A DNA stretch of 64,000 bases from Xiphias gladius (lineage: Eukaryota > Chordata > Actinopteri > Istiophoriformes > Xiphiidae): assembly GCF_016859285.1 (NCBI RefSeq), contig NC_053402.1, forward strand, positions 23,197,056 through 23,261,055, read 5' to 3'. The position numbers and the translations under genes are program-made. The notes beneath the pieces are model-generated. The model made no database searches. It worked only from the letters and a program-made list of their open reading frames with translations, and was not told where the DNA came from. Below, piece by piece: positions 12,920 to 25,800 of this stretch. Each line of letters starts with the position of its first letter. Within the stretch, counting starts at the first letter, position 1.

Positions 12920-13165
12920 TCCTACTATTTAGTTCCTGATTTTTAATCAAATTTTTGCCAGTTTGAATCCATTTAACTTTGGCAAAGTTCCTGAACTGCT
13001 ACTCGTGTCTCGAAAAAACCAACCTTTGGCTTCCTTTGTTAAATTAAAAAAAAAAAAAAAAAAGGGTTTGTAGAGAAATGTTTACACTTTTCAAACGTGA
13101 AGCATCAAATAAAAACACTACAATTTGTCCTGCAACTCAAGCAACATAATCGATACCAGTACTGA
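12920..13165 (+). repeat. Dispersed repeat, family B copy 1
   Basis: It shares ordered blocks with 17035-17275: 'tagttcctgattttaatc', 'cttgaactgct', 'ggcttcttttgt', an A-run, 'ttacagaaaa'-like sequence, 'gtgaggtatcaaa', and 'ataccagtactgacac'. The copies are diverged. No coding capacity or terminal repeats are seen; the class is unknown. Confidence 0.6.
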
Positions 13166-13616
13166 CACCCAGCCCAGATACGGAAAAGAGCTGAGTTTTA
13201 GCACCTCATATCCCCAGTGTTCAAGTCACCGACTGAAATGGATGAGTGTCCAGGTTTTGACAAACAAATGACCCGAAAATGTGGAATGTGGCTCTTTTCA
13301 AGTGATACAAAAGACTGCTATCAAATTTCTCAAATACTCACGAATGTGCCGAAGTTAAGCTTAGAGTAAAAAGTCAAAATCCCCTCCCTCGCTGTCAGGT
13401 TTCTTTTTTAGACTGAAGTCGTACAAAACAGCTTTTAAAGTAGCTTCTGTTGGTCGGGGAGACGCTGAAAAATCTGTTCTCCTCCACACTAGAAAACAGT
13501 AAACAATTCACGGTCAGTGTTTTCGTAAACTTTTCGGCTGTCGCCGCAGCTTCAGTGGGCAGTTGAAGGAGTCAGTGTGCAAGCGCCTCTGCTCAGGGGA
13601 ACGGGCCCCGCCGTGG

Positions 13617-14883
13617 TCACGAGTCGAGGAGGGTGTCGGCACCGGGAGCCTTGTAGAGGTATTTCCAGATGGCGTAGTAGTGCACGGCCGCGGCCAGCGC
13701 CACGAACACGTGCCAGATGGCGTGGGCGAAGGGGATGACGCCGTCGCTCTTGAAGAAGAACACACCGAGGCAGTAGATGAGTCCCCCGCAGGCCAGCTCG
13801 TGAAGCCCCTCAGTGTTGCTCTGCAGAATGCATAAAGCCAGGGAAAATAAAAGACATGTTACATAACAAAACAACTCTCCAGCCCTCTACTAATTCTGAC
13901 TGGATTGACTGCGTAGTGTGTCTACATTGTAAAATGACATAATTAAGTTGATAATGCCACCACACACACACACACACACTCAGGAAAAGGAAAAAAAAAC
14001 AAAAAAAACAAAAGGGTTGCTGACACACACTACTGTCAAACAAAGTACTGCAAAAAAGAAAATGATTTTCTGATATAAAGTTGAAAAGCAAAAATGTAAA
14101 AGTGCTGGAAAGGCTCCAACGATTAGCTGAGAAAAATAAAAAAAACTTTCCCATCTAACTTTGTGAACAGCTTCTTAAAGTTTTCCCATTTTGAACTGAC
14201 GACAGGATCCAGAGATATTTGTCAGATGCACAACACAGGACGTCCAGTGAAACGTAAAGAGAAAAGAGTTACAGGGCTAAGCAGAAGGCAACAAAGCAAA
14301 ATGTGCAATAGAAAAAAAAATAAAATAAAAAACCATATTCCAGCCTTCCTTACAAAAACTATGGTAAATTAACTGTGTTGAAAAATGGTGTCAAACAATG
14401 TGCAAAGCGAGGAGTTAAGATAAATGCTACATAGAAAAAAATATGCACTGCACATTGGCTGTGTATTGATTGGAGTGGGGGAGTTAGGGCACTGTGTGGG
14501 TTTCCCTACGTGGGGCCCTGTCAGGATCTGAGTTCAGGATCAGTGGGTTCAGTTGCCGAGCTAGCGCAGGGTTGACAACTACGCTTGTTTAAATTACTCT
14601 CTATCGAAATATAAGGCTGCTGTTTTCACTGAAACCAAGACAGCAGCAGAAATTAAAACACAGATTTGCAATGAAGAGGCACGACTGAGAGACCCCCCCC
14701 CCCCAACATACAAGAGATTAAGGAGCAAACCTGAACAATGACATGGATACATTTTATGTTTATTCATTGCACCGACTTTAAACCCTGTTAAATCAAATTC
14801 CTCATTTTACATTGACGCCCTAAACCTTCAACAACGCCCCATGAGGTTGCGTATGCCCCACTAGCATCAGCAAGAAGAGGAAA

Positions 14884-14965
<82 letters not shown>

Positions 14966-17900
14966 CTGCAGCAGCCTGTTGAGCCGCTGGGCGGAAGAAG
15001 TGACATGTGATGATTCAGGACATGTTAATCAAGTGAATGTGACTGTAAATAAGTTACCATTGACGTCACTACAGATGCAGGGAAAAATCCCATCGTCAAA
15101 TAGAAGGCCAGCTCGACAAGTTTATACCTGTGAAGACATCAAATTAAAAAAAAGCTTAAAAGGAGAAGCAACAAACGGTGTTAACAGTCAGTAAGGGTGC
15201 GTTACTGTGACTACAGATAAAACCAAACCTGCCTTACAGCTTCTATGACTCCACATTATCAAAACAGATCAGTCTGACAACAAACAGTCAGTCAGAGAGA
15301 GAGAGAGGGTGTGTGAGTCTGATGGTATAAGTAGAAAATAATAATAAAAATTAAGAAGTCATTTTTATAACATGACATATGGATATATGCTTCATTTCTC
15401 CTTCATTTTACTCCTTTTGTTATTCATGTGATTTTTTTTTTTCTTAGTTATTTTATTTTAGTAGCTGTAACTAACGATTTTTCCATTATGGATTAATCCG
15501 TCAATTATTCTCTCAATTAATCCATTAATTGGTTTCATCTATAAAATGTAAGAAAACGGTAGAAAATGACTAAGACTAAGAAAAGATTAATTAAAACCAG
15601 GAAATATTCTAATTCAAGGAGATAGAAGTAGAGTTTGGTCCATTTTAGGTTTTGCCGGTCCGGTCAGGTCCGGTCCAGGAGCTTAAACCGGTTTATTTTT
15701 ACGCGAACCGGCTGAACCGACATTTGTCCTTATGAAAGGTTCTGGCAAGTTAAAAAGCAGCCTACATCAGCAACCTGTGCCGGCACTAAATCCAACTTGC
15801 ACAGAGTTAGTAACAAGTAATAGGACAACGTGGTTAACAGTACATTATGTTTGTTTATAAACAATTTACTGCCGAGCCGAGGAGACATGGCAGACTTAGT
15901 GTCGAAAAAGTTTTATTTTATCTCTTATTTTTGACGTTTACAAGATGAAAAGTTGAGGTGAACGGTTGTTCTGAGAAATAAAAACTTTTTACTGTTAGTT
16001 GACACACCAGCTGAGTCAAGTGCGCCACCAAGTGGTAAAATTCAGTGCACCGGTACTGTCCGGTGTTTGACTTAATATCAAACCACTTTTTTTTTGTAAT
16101 TTCTCATTAAATAGTTAATCATTTGATCGTTATCTAATTGTTACCAAAATGTAAACTTCGGCAAAAAACAATGTTTACAAGACGTCTCGCTGGCTTGTCT
16201 AACAAGCCAGTGAGTTACAGTCTGACTTTCTTACACTTCACTTCCTAGTTTCTCCTACATACGCAAACCGCTTGACGATCCAAACTCACTTTTCGTGGTA
16301 GTTGAAGACATAGACGGTCCCAGCAGCAGCCATGAGCCACACAAACCAGCGCATGTGTGCTGCTAGAGGACCCAGTTCCCGCAGGTTTAACCTGAGTAGG
16401 GAGAAAGAAAATGGCACGTGCACCAGTGTCAGGTCTCCATATGTGAGAAGATACAAATCCTTCTGAGTATATACTGACCCCTGTCTGACACTCACCAAGG
16501 TGTGTAGGAGGCAGCAATGAAGAAGTAGATGACCACTCTGTCACACATGTGGAAGCAATGTTCCACAGACCTGAAACAAACAAAACAAAAACAAAAAACA
16601 AACAAAAAAACAGGTGAACAAGTAATTATTTTATTTTATTTTATTTATCTTATTTATTTTTTTTACAGTCGAGGTCTCTGATGTGCAAAGCAGAAACCTT
16701 ATTTGAATGTTCATGCAGGGAAAAGAACAACCCTCTGGTTAACAGGAAGTCGGGTTTCCACTGGAGGAGCTGAGTGTTAAAAGTAGTGTCTGAACAAGCA
16801 ATAAAAAGTGGAACACAAACAGAAAGTCCTTTTTGCTCTGCGGTAACATGACGTGAACGCAATTATACTGTATTAATGTGACTGAGTTAGACAGATCCCA
16901 CACACTGAAATAAATTTGCAGACCCTTCATGTGCTTCAAAATACGCTTTTGATACTGCCCAACATTGGTCTGTGTCACAGAGTCTCAAAAACTGTATAAA
17001 ATGTCAGATTCATTATCTACTTTACTCGTTTTTGATCACATAGTTCCTGATTTTAATCTAGGTTTGGTTTTCTTGGGGTTTTTTTTGCTAATTTTAGTCA
17101 ATATTTAACTTGGGTCTTGAACTGCTTGTGTTTCAGCAACATTTAACAATAAGAACTTCGGCTTCTTTTGTAAATTTAAAAAAAATGGCTTTACAGAAAA
17201 ACGCTTAAGTTTCTAAAAGTGAGGTATCAAAAAATTACCGTTTTGGTATCAGTACTGAAACTCAGAAGAATTTCATACATATCTGCAGCCATAGCTGTCC
17301 GATAGCACTAATAAGGTCCAGTATTGTGCATCTGTCACAACAACACAGCATCTAAACAGTTTAAGCAAAAGAAAAACACACAATAAACAATGAAGGAAAC
17401 AGCAAAAACACGCTGAAAAAGAATTTCGAAGAAGCAAAGGCAGCGTTGATAACGGACACCAGGGGTTTTTCTATTTTACAAAAAGGAAAAACATATCATC
17501 AAAATGATGAAGTTAAGAGTTTATCCGTTGAACACAGTGCGCAACAGAGGCGGCAAAGGTTTGATCTGAACCTTGAAACCAAATAATGGCGTTCCGGGAA
17601 GAAAACAAAGCCACAGGCAAAGCTCAGGAATGCAAAAAGATGAACGCGTCCAAGTCAACAGCGAAGTGACAGTGTGGTTTATTCCCAGCGGGGACAGAGA
17701 TATTAGTTCTACTCTCACCACTGGAAACTAGAGACCAGCTGTACCGTATACTATTACTCTCACTCTAAATATTACAACAGGAGTAGCTGATTGTTTGTGG
17801 CACCTGCTCTGCTGTCAGGTCTGTGTCCTTGTGCATTACGTGTACGCTTATGCAAGTATGTCCTGTATAGAGTACATGGCTTCATGACAGCCTGTGCTTG

Positions 17901-19570
17901 TACATGTCAGTCTTGGTTTTCTGCCAGTTTGTCATCCCTTCGCTTCTCCTAACCTCATGTGGCTCTTCTTCCAGGTGATGATGTGAAACACGGTGGAGAC
18001 CAGGAAGAGAGCACAGAGGCCCATGCCGTACACCCAGGCTGTGAACCTCTCCCAGTGGTTGTCGGACAGACGGTGCAGCAACGCCATGCCCACAAAGGCC
18101 GGCACAATGAGGAGCTGCAGGGACGACAATCAAATCACAGAACCGTAAAAAAAACAAACCAAAGCGAAACAACAACAAAAAAAAAAAAAACCTGCAGATC
18201 AGTTCGTAGATATTCTGGCCTACTTTAATACTATAGACAAAAAAAAAAAAAAAGACAAAAAAAGATAAATACAAGCCACTCACTGCATGAGTGTAGCAGT
18301 TTGCAGCATGCTCATAGCAGGTGGGCTGGTAGCGGCAGTTAGCAGAGGCCCGTCTGTTCATAAACCTGAAACACACAAATAAACCAAACAGAAACATTAA
18401 CAACTATGGCGGGCTGACTGTGCACCCTACGGCTACTCTCCGACAAGGACCTTTGTTCTCAATCGGTCCTTATCGAGACACGGACTGGTGTGAATGTTGA
18501 TTTAAGGATGTAAGTTAGCTTCCAGTATTCATTACAATAAGGCAAATAAAGGGTAAAGGTATTGCGATTCCTTTATCTGCATTACACACTCATACACTGT
18601 TTACATAGGCAGAGAGAGATTGATCAATAGGTAGATAGGTAGCACAAAAACAAACATTGTGAGGACACCCGAGGGGGAAGAGGTGAAATAAAATTAAAAA
18701 ACAACCCGTAAAATAATAAAATAAAAATTTAACTAGATACTGAAGACCATACTCTTACCGCTCGTGTACAATGACAGTAATACGCTGCACTTTTTTTTGA
18801 GACTTAACTTGACTTTGTGTCAGTTTGTTTTGCTGATTTTTTTTTTTTTGTTTGAGAAATGACCATTCGAACAAACAACACATATTTCTATCATAACCTT
18901 AAAAAAAGCATATTCACAACTCTGCCCAAGGCGATCGCTCTCACTCAGGTTTGTGATCACAGACATTTATGAAATGTCCACAAAACAGAGGTCCACACAC
19001 TGCATGTACTACTGGTTAACATGACAGTTAGAGCTGAAAAATCACATTTGTCATCGTCAGTCATCTGTCTTCCGTTGATTTGGTCCGTAACATGTCAGAA
19101 AACGCCCATCACAACCAAGAAATAGTCCAACACCCAAAAGACATTCAATTTACAATAATATAAAACAGAAAAGCAACAATCCTCATTGTCTGAAAAGCTG
19201 AAACCAGTGAATTAATTTTCTGTAACCGACCTATATATTAATTAAAAAATGTTTTAGCCCTAGTTTAATTATATTCACCATTTTCTGTTCTAAAGCTGAC
19301 ACATTACATTTAAATTTTAAAAGCGCCTTAGTTTGAAGTTTCCTTTTGTGCATGTTATTATAGACCTGAGTGGAAAAAACAGCTTTGTGGTAACGGGCAA
19401 CGTGAAGAACGGTGTAACTAACCACTACCGACTGGCTTGACATTCATTTCAGCGGCGTTTTTATTTTATTATTTTTTTTTTCCACTGACAGCCCCCCAAA
19501 AAACATCATCATTTTTTACAGCCGGATTATCCGATTTCACCCACCTCTGAAAGCTGTTCACCCTCTTCAT
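13617..19570 (-). CDS. mmd: Monocyte to macrophage differentiation factor (PAQR11), seven coding exons
   Basis: MMD is a seven-pass PAQR-family membrane protein of Golgi and late endosome/lysosome membranes, linked to ERK/TNF signalling in macrophages. The coding exons, in transcript order, are 19545-19570, 18284-18365, 17954-18114, 16496-16570, 16290-16391, 15058-15127 and 13617-13820. All have GT-AG borders and the phases agree, giving 239 residues (human 238). It starts [16 protein letters not shown] metal-site motifs are visible: STVFH (Ser76, His80), EHCFHMCD (His94, His97, Asp100) and HAIWH (His205, His209). The sequence follows human MMD closely ([36 protein letters not shown]), but the tail ([11 protein letters not shown]) differs. 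MMD2 is an alternative, but the neighbours favour MMD. No frame break is seen. Confidence 0.95.
13821..15057 (-). other. mmd: Last intron of mmd
   Basis: It contains a TC/CA microsatellite (14884-14964), the longest CA run in the window, a C-run at 14694-14704, and A-rich sequence. ORFs here are low-complexity readings of the CA tract. No exon is seen. Confidence 0.75.
14884..14964. repeat. (TC)n(CA)n microsatellite
   Basis: Six TC units run into about 35 CA units. It lies in the last mmd intron and would be highly length-variable. Confidence 0.95.
15465..15600 (+). repeat. Dispersed repeat, family A (intron of mmd)
   Basis: It reads 'gctgtaactaacgattttt', 'ttatggattaatccg', 'ctataaaatgtaagaaaac' and 'aaaaccaggaaatattc', matching the left part of the family A pattern also seen at 19025, 51536 and, reversed, at 3585, 3820 and 58868. 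A stretch near 16085-16160 ('ttaaatagttaatcatttgatcgtta') may be the displaced right part, with about 0.5 kb of unrelated sequence between them. Confidence 0.6.
17035..17275 (+). repeat. Dispersed repeat, family B copy 2 (intron of mmd)
   Basis: It is the counterpart of 12920-13165 and in the same orientation, with 'catagttcctgattttaatc', 'gtcttgaactgcttgtgttt', 'cttcggcttcttttgt', 'gaggtatcaaaaaattacc' and 'ggtatcagtactgaaac'. It is non-coding. Confidence 0.6.
19025..19262 (+). repeat. Dispersed repeat, family A (first intron of mmd)
   Basis: It contains 'catgtcagaaaacgcccatcacaa', 'caaaagacattcaatttacaat', 'tgaaaagctgaaaccagtgaattaattttctg' and 'ttttagccctag', in the family A order. It is diverged and non-coding. 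Confidence 0.7.
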
Positions 19571-19879
19571 CTCACTGCCTTATGAACCGCAGGGAGCAAG
19601 ACAAACCAAAAAAAAAAAAATTCAGCAAAAAGCCAGCAAAACAAAAAGAGCTACGAAGCCCTTGGTTTACAAAAGGGAGAAGTAAAACATTAAACTGTCC
19701 TGACAAGCCGGAGGAAACGGAAGGCCTAGCATGAGCTAGTCAGCTAGCGTTATGCTACTCATAAGCTAACTTTCATTACAGCTACAAGGCACCGGCCGCA
19801 TTAATTCTCCCACCACAGAGGCTCCATTTTAGCCTTTTTCTTAAAACCATCCTGCAGCAAAATACCGGCTCACTCCCTT

Positions 19880-20460
19880 TTCTCTAAGCCAGAACTATCC
19901 ATGAGCGACCAGCGGCAGCCGAGACGAACCGAGGAGACCCCCGCAAGCGAGAAGACCCCCGCCGGTCGGTGACGAGCTGCTCCCCGCGGAGCCGCTCAAC
20001 TAAAATACGATTTTTTTTTTTCTCTGTGCCCCGCCGCCCATACGGTGGCGAGATGTTGACTGGCGGCGGTTTCGGCCAATCGGCGGCGCCACGACCGGCG
20101 CACCGGCCAATCATAGGTCGGGCAGGCGGTATCCCGTGAGAGGGGCGTGACAGTGCCATTCTGCATATGCAAATGGTGAGAGACTGAGAGCGCGACCGTC
20201 CACGGGAGACCGGCAGGAGCGCGGTCGGAGGAGTAGACGCGGTGCCGCTGGGAAGAGTTTTTGGGTCCCGGTCCCGTTTCCGTTTTTGTCGTGTCCGCCG
20301 GCGGCCCCGGTGTGCGGCCGAAGCTGCTTCCCTCGAGCTCGCCTTAGACGTCGCGTCGCGCGCGGCCGGCGTCCCGCTGCAGACATGCAGCGACAAGCAG
20401 ACGCAGCGTCACGCGGCGGAGAGCACGGGCGTGACGTGGTTCGATGACTGGTGACCTGTG
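19880..20460 (-). promoter_or_regulatory. mmd: CpG-rich promoter region of mmd
   Basis: CpG-dense sequence directly upstream of the first mmd coding exon. It has two CCAAT boxes 31 bp apart (20076-20080 and 20107-20111) and an octamer ATGCAAAT (20167-20174) overlapping the palindrome GCATATGC. Minus-strand transcription would start below these, somewhere about 19.6-20.07 kb. Long ORFs here (19884-20396 and others) are by-products of high GC content. A divergent plus-strand transcript is possible but unsupported. Confidence 0.55.
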
Positions 20461-21406
20461 AGAAACCCGGGACCCACTTTTAATGGCTTTGGTAGCGTTT
20501 TTTAAAAGGCAGGACCGGCGGCTTATTGAAAAAAAAGTGGGATCCGACGGCCTTTGTAAATGTGTGGGGGGGGGGGGCAACAGCAAAACGGATTCCTCAC
20601 AACCTGGCAACCTGAAATTATTGACTTCTGACTGACCCGTAAAGCGTCAGCAAACGTTGTATTAACCATCGACAAGGATCATAAGTTAAGGGGGACGAAT
20701 TAGAAAGCGGTGGACATCTGTCTGATCCAAAAAAAACAAATACAAAAAAAGCCTTCACACTTTATGTTGTCCCATGAGGTTAAGCTTGATCGGAGGCTGA
20801 AAGACTAGACGAAAGTGGCGCTGTTAAATTTAGCAGGTTACATTGGGGGCAAGAAAAACAGCGAGGACAGACGGGAGATCCTGAATTTGGCGTCAGCAGA
20901 ACTCCCACGAGGCACAGGAGACACATGGGTCTGGAGAGGAACCCGAGGTCCCCCTGGCGACAGACGTGCGGCGGACGAGCGTCGCGGCGATCGATGTTGA
21001 ATTTCGCTCTTTTTTCAGCCGGATCCGCCAAAAGTTACACCCAAACAAGGCGCCTTCTCGGAGCAAGTTTCGCCTTTCTTCGGGTGTTTAACACGGTCCC
21101 GACTCAGTAAAAGTCTCAAATTTTGACATTCCCGCTATTTATTTACTTTTGGTGGTCAGATTCTGTGCGTGCGCCCGTCACACAAGCACGTCCCTTTTGG
21201 ACAGAGGAACTTCTTGTCGCACGTTATTTGAGAAGTCCCCTCGCAGATGTGGAGGCTGGAGACGCCGACCGGCTTACGCTCGGCACGGAAGGGGAACCAG
21301 CCGATGCTGCGGCTCACCTCTAATTTCTTTTCTTTCTTTATTCCTTTCTTAATTCTTTTTTAATGTATTCACAGCTCAACTCTCTGACATTTGATTCTTG
21401 CCGAAG

Positions 21407-21439
<33 letters not shown>

Positions 21440-21708
21440 AAAAAGCGGCCCGGCCAGACAGTGAACTGCTGCTGCAACGGCCCAGTTGTGCAACAGCGCT
21501 GTAACTTGGTCAGCGACTCTCGAGACCAGAGCTCAATCCTCGGGCTTGACGAGACCCAAATGCGCTGAAGCCTGAGCGCGTTTTTCTCTCACAAATGGGT
21601 TTCGTTTATTTATTTATTTATTGAGATTACGAAGAAAGGACGAGCATGTATCAGCAATTCGAAGAGGAACGGCGCACTGTACCACATAAGGGTATCTGGG
21701 CCTTTGTG

Positions 21709-21752
<44 letters not shown>

Positions 21753-22285
21753 TACCAGTAAGAGCAGAGAATGGGACTGATCCAGATGAAGAGAAAGAGC
21801 TCATTGTCCATCTCCGACGGGTGAACGCCGGGGGCCACGTGTCAGCGGACAGCGGCTCCTCGTCTCTGGCTCGGCTCTGCCTTTTTGCGGCCTCACCAAC
21901 GCCGGCAACGCGACGCAGACCCGAGAGCGGCGGCTCGCGGTGGCCTCCTGAGCCGCTGCTCCGTCGACGACCGCGGTTCCTCTCACGTCACACGAGCCAG
22001 CCGCGTCAGTTCGCGCTTTTTGTGTGACCGTGAACCACGGCGTTTGGTTTCATCCAGGTCTTCGAGGGTTCACGGTAGGATCCATTCGTTCTTTAGAGTA
22101 AAATTTATCCATCAGCCTCGTTAGAAATGCGACATCACATCCTTTTCCGAGCTTAGCGCGGAGCATTTTCTCCGGCTGGAAGGGCTAATGCCAATGCGAG
22201 TGTACCATGACCTCACCTGACGCCCCGCCTGGCTGGTGGATTTACTTGGCTGAAGATAAGGAGTCTGGTCGACGCAGGGATAGGT
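20461..22285. other. Intergenic region upstream of mmd
   Basis: Still fairly CpG-rich, with a G-run at 20568-20578 and two AC microsatellites (21406-21434, 21711-21748). ORFs found here are short and unconvincing. No exon or RNA gene is recognisable. Confidence 0.5.
21711..21748. repeat. (AC)n microsatellite
   Basis: About 19 uninterrupted AC units; a second AC run lies 280 bp to the left at 21406-21434. Confidence 0.95.
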
Positions 22286-22816
22286 TTAGGTCGGCTGCTG
22301 TAGAGAACCAGTCAGGGCGGTCAACAAATGGCGAGAGAAATGTCGAGAAATCAGAGCGGGGAGGTTGAAAGAATTGGACTTTGCTATTTGTGCTGAAATT
22401 GGAGATTCAACCTCAGTTACTGGATGAAGATTAAATTCTGTATTTTGTAAAGAAAAATATTTTACAGGGATGGTTGTGATTTCGTCTTCTGTATCTGGAT
22501 TCTTTGGTACTAATTCCTGTTGTAAAGTCACTGATGGATTGGGACACTTGCCCTGTCTTTTCTCCAAACTCACATTGTTCCCCCCACAGCCCTGAGACCC
22601 TTTTCCTTCCCTCATTCCTGTTTCATGTGGTAGGGAAGGTACCGTGTCGCCAATTCCATGCATGTAAAAATGGTTTGCATCGGCATCCGAGTCGCAGCCA
22701 TGTCTGCAAATCTCACATTCTCTCGTGCTATATCGACCATGCGCAGTATTTCTAAACCCAACTTGAGTTGTCCGGTTACGTAAATGCAGACTTGGTATCA
22801 GGTCTCCTGTAACCAT
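22286..22816 (-). CDS. Uncharacterised ORF, 176 residues
   Basis: An ATG-started open frame reads CEICRHGCDSDADANHFY in its first third, giving two cysteines and a histidine spaced C-x2-C-x-H-x-C. An acidic stretch (NPDTEDEITT) and a serine/leucine-rich tail follow. I do not recognise a family. Composition is more protein-like than that of neighbouring random ORFs, and no low-complexity tract drives it. It could be a remnant of a transposon protein, an exon of an unannotated gene, or chance. No splice context or polyadenylation signal ties it to a gene. Confidence 0.25.
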   Translation of the reverse strand: MVTGDLIPSLHLRNRTTQVGFRNTAHGRYSTRECEICRHGCDSDADANHFYMHGIGDTVPSLPHETGMREGKGSQGCGGNNVSLEKRQGKCPNPSVTLQQELVPKNPDTEDEITTIPVKYFSLQNTEFNLHPVTEVESPISAQIAKSNSFNLPALISRHFSRHLLTALTGSLQQPT

Positions 22817-25800
22817 GACCTTGTTTTATTCTTCTCTACCTGCCCACCAGTTGCCCCAGGCCCTTTCCCTCCCTTGCCAGTCACCGAACCACCCGCCCCC
22901 TCATTCCCTCGTCCGGCTCCCCGGCACACGGATACCAGCCACCCTGACCCTCCCGGTTGCCACCTCGCCCGCGTTGATCATCGGCTCGGCTCCAGCCATT
23001 TCCCTTCCTCTTGGCTGCTCATCTGTATACGCAGGAAGCGTTTAAAACATCTGCCGTATAATACTGCAGGGAGTAAAATATTTGTACTGACCCTCTGATT
23101 TAAAAAAAAAACAAAAACAACGTATGAATAGCAGCAATTTTCTGAATCATAAAGCATCTAATCTTCCTGATAACTGGGGGGTTAGTGCGAGGACATGCTA
23201 ACGTTGTCTGAAAACAATCTCATCGTCGCGTGAGGGTCAGAAACCTGCTGGCCTGTCTCCAGTGTCCTTAACTTTACCTCCCAGCTGCTCAGCTCCAAGA
23301 TAAGCAGTCATATAATTTAAATCCTGAGCGCACGAACACACCCAAACACACACACACACAAAAAAAAACACTACAACCATCCACAAATAAATACTACGGT
23401 CTCCTGAAATACACGTTCTGTGGATGACTGGAGCAAACGTGCTGCCGTCAGTATAACATCTTCGGCTGGTCCTGTCGGACGAACACACTCTATAGGCGGG
23501 AATGCCTTAGAATAAAAGAGGCTTTATGTCCACACGTGACACAGGGTTAAACGGCTCTGTAACAGGTTTACCGTTTCACGCTAGAATGCGCTGCCCATAG
23601 TTTACCTCCAGTGGGGAACCGGGGGTTGAGGTAGTGAACGCTGAGGAGATGTATCCGATTTCACAATCAACTGTGTGGCAAAGTGAACACTAACTGTAGG
23701 ACCTGCCGGGGGGAAGCGGCCCTCGGCGTAAAAACAGCAGTGCTTTAAAGGTGACTGTGACGGTAAAGGCGCTGCAGGAATTCAGAAAAATAAATAAATC
23801 AAGAACTTTTTTGTACGCAACCTCTGAGTTGATTGAATTTTAAAGAATTAAATATCCACATACATATGTACCAGTTAGATTTAGATCAGACTATTACATA
23901 TTTCATATTCCTTCACTATGTTAAAGTCCCAGTTTTATTAATGTCCATCTGAACACATAACCGAGGGGTGTGTTCAGGTCAGGAGCTTTGCTGCTGCACT
24001 TTTTTCCGCCGCACCCAGGTTAATTAATCTTGCAGCTAACGAGCTGAGCCTAGCGTGCTCTATAGTGGAAAGCGCGCTGACGCTCATGGCCGAGGATTAC
24101 TGTGTGCGCCGAAGCATGGCTGCCTTCCTCCGCTCGCCTCACCGGTCCTGTGACGAAAACACTTAGAACCGGGACAGTGTGTTTTCCATCGTGTCCGCAT
24201 CTGTTTGGACTACTTCAGAAGGATTTGGAGGCCAAAACTGTGAAGCTGCCCTTAACCAGTATTCACATTCACTAATGCTGAAAAAAATATCACTTACAGC
24301 ACAAAATGTCCCAGATACTACTGGTATGGCATGCCACTCATCCACTGTGTCTGGTCCCTTTATGGTTGTTTTGCATCTCTTTGCGGTCCCGGGGGGCCCG
24401 CTGACTCGTTGGGCCCCTGACCATCAAGTGGTAACACCAATAAAATATATATTCCTGCTTTCAGGCACGTTGCCATAATGGTACAGTAGAACCAATACAG
24501 TTTAAGAGCGGGTTCTATATTTTGTCATAATGACACTGCATTGCATTTATTTTAGCAGACGACTCTGACTGGCCTTCATTCAAGGCATGTTTTAACACAC
24601 ATTTCTTATTTTTAAATCAAATTTAGGAGAAAAAAACAAACATTAATCGATGGAGAGAAAACATGATCAAATTAGGTCCATTGTCTGATATACAGCTTTT
24701 TTATAGTCAAATACAATCAGCTGCGGCGCTATTTCGATCATTTACAGATGTTATTAATTACAGATGTTAACAGCACCGCTCTGACTGGGAAACGGTTTTT
24801 CCTCCTCTAGTGTTTTTTCGCAAAGGCCGATAATGTCATACCTTAAACTCCCAGCACCCACATTAATTGTCAAGCGGTGAGGATGCTTTTCTAAAAAAAA
24901 AAAAGAGGGGAAAAAAAACAAAAGAAACAAAATCAAATCGTTTGTTGTGTTTAATTGTGTGTTGGCACTATTCCATAAAACAAAATGAAGGGGAACCATG
25001 TGTTTCCATTCTTTGATTAGAGCAGCAGCCTGGGCTGGTCCCATGATAAAAGTTTTAACCCAGTCGGTCTTTGAGCTAACATTATTCATGGCTACACAAA
25101 CACATCTCTGTCTTTGAAACAGGGGTCTTTTTTTTTTTTTTTTTTAGTTCTCATGGTATTAAGACAAATATGGTACTTTTTTTTGAGAGAGAAGAATTCC
25201 CCCGGCTGTTTAGCTGCTAGGAGGTACGGCTGGGATGGAGCTCAGTTGATAAATTACAGTAAGCCTCCCGTCCGGTCTTTACTGGAATAGCACAACATAT
25301 GAGACGTTAAATTGAGAAAAGCATGCAACGGAAGAGCCCATTGAGCCATTTAAAGTGACAAGAGATTCGTCATTTGTCTCAATTACACAATGTATTTACC
25401 ATTGGCTAATCTTTGCGAACTTTACGAAGAATATTTTCGGCCTATTTTATGAATGAGATCCATTTACAACAGGTTTCCCAGAAGCAGGATTACATGGGGC
25501 TCCATCCCGGTTTCAGTAAGAGTTCTTAGAGCTATGAGATCTATTTCTGTTGAGTGTTGGCAGCACAAACCGAGGCTGTAATCACAGTCTGTTGAATAAT
25601 CATGAGCCGGGGCAGATAACCGCTCCTTATCCTTATGTATTTTCTTTGAGTTAGATAGCACTATCACTTATGTGTATACTTGTGTGTTTCTGGACGGCAC
25701 GAGAGCCAAGAGCCAGAAAAACAAATAGCACTGATGGAGGTGAACCTGAGTGGACGGAGTCAGAGGGCAACAAGCAAACACGGAGCTAGAGACAAAGGTC

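Larger units (their letters stand above)
11965..13616 (-). other. mmd: 3' untranslated region of mmd
   Basis: Inferred from the mmd stop at 13617 down to the minus-strand AATAAA at 11991-11986. It contains a perfect 16-base hairpin (12801-12836), an AAT repeat at 12716-12740, a dispersed repeat copy (12920-13165) and a CTCF-like motif (12536-12549). Length is about 1.6 kb. The boundary rests on the hexamer alone. Confidence 0.55.

Noticed and set aside
17882..18403. 173-residue ORF on the minus strand
   Set aside because: It runs through two mmd exons and an intron; only part is the true mmd frame, which is captured in the spliced model.
19884..20396. 170-residue minus-strand ORF upstream of mmd
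   Set aside because: Arg/Pro/Ser-rich reading of a CpG island; explained by GC content and promoter position.
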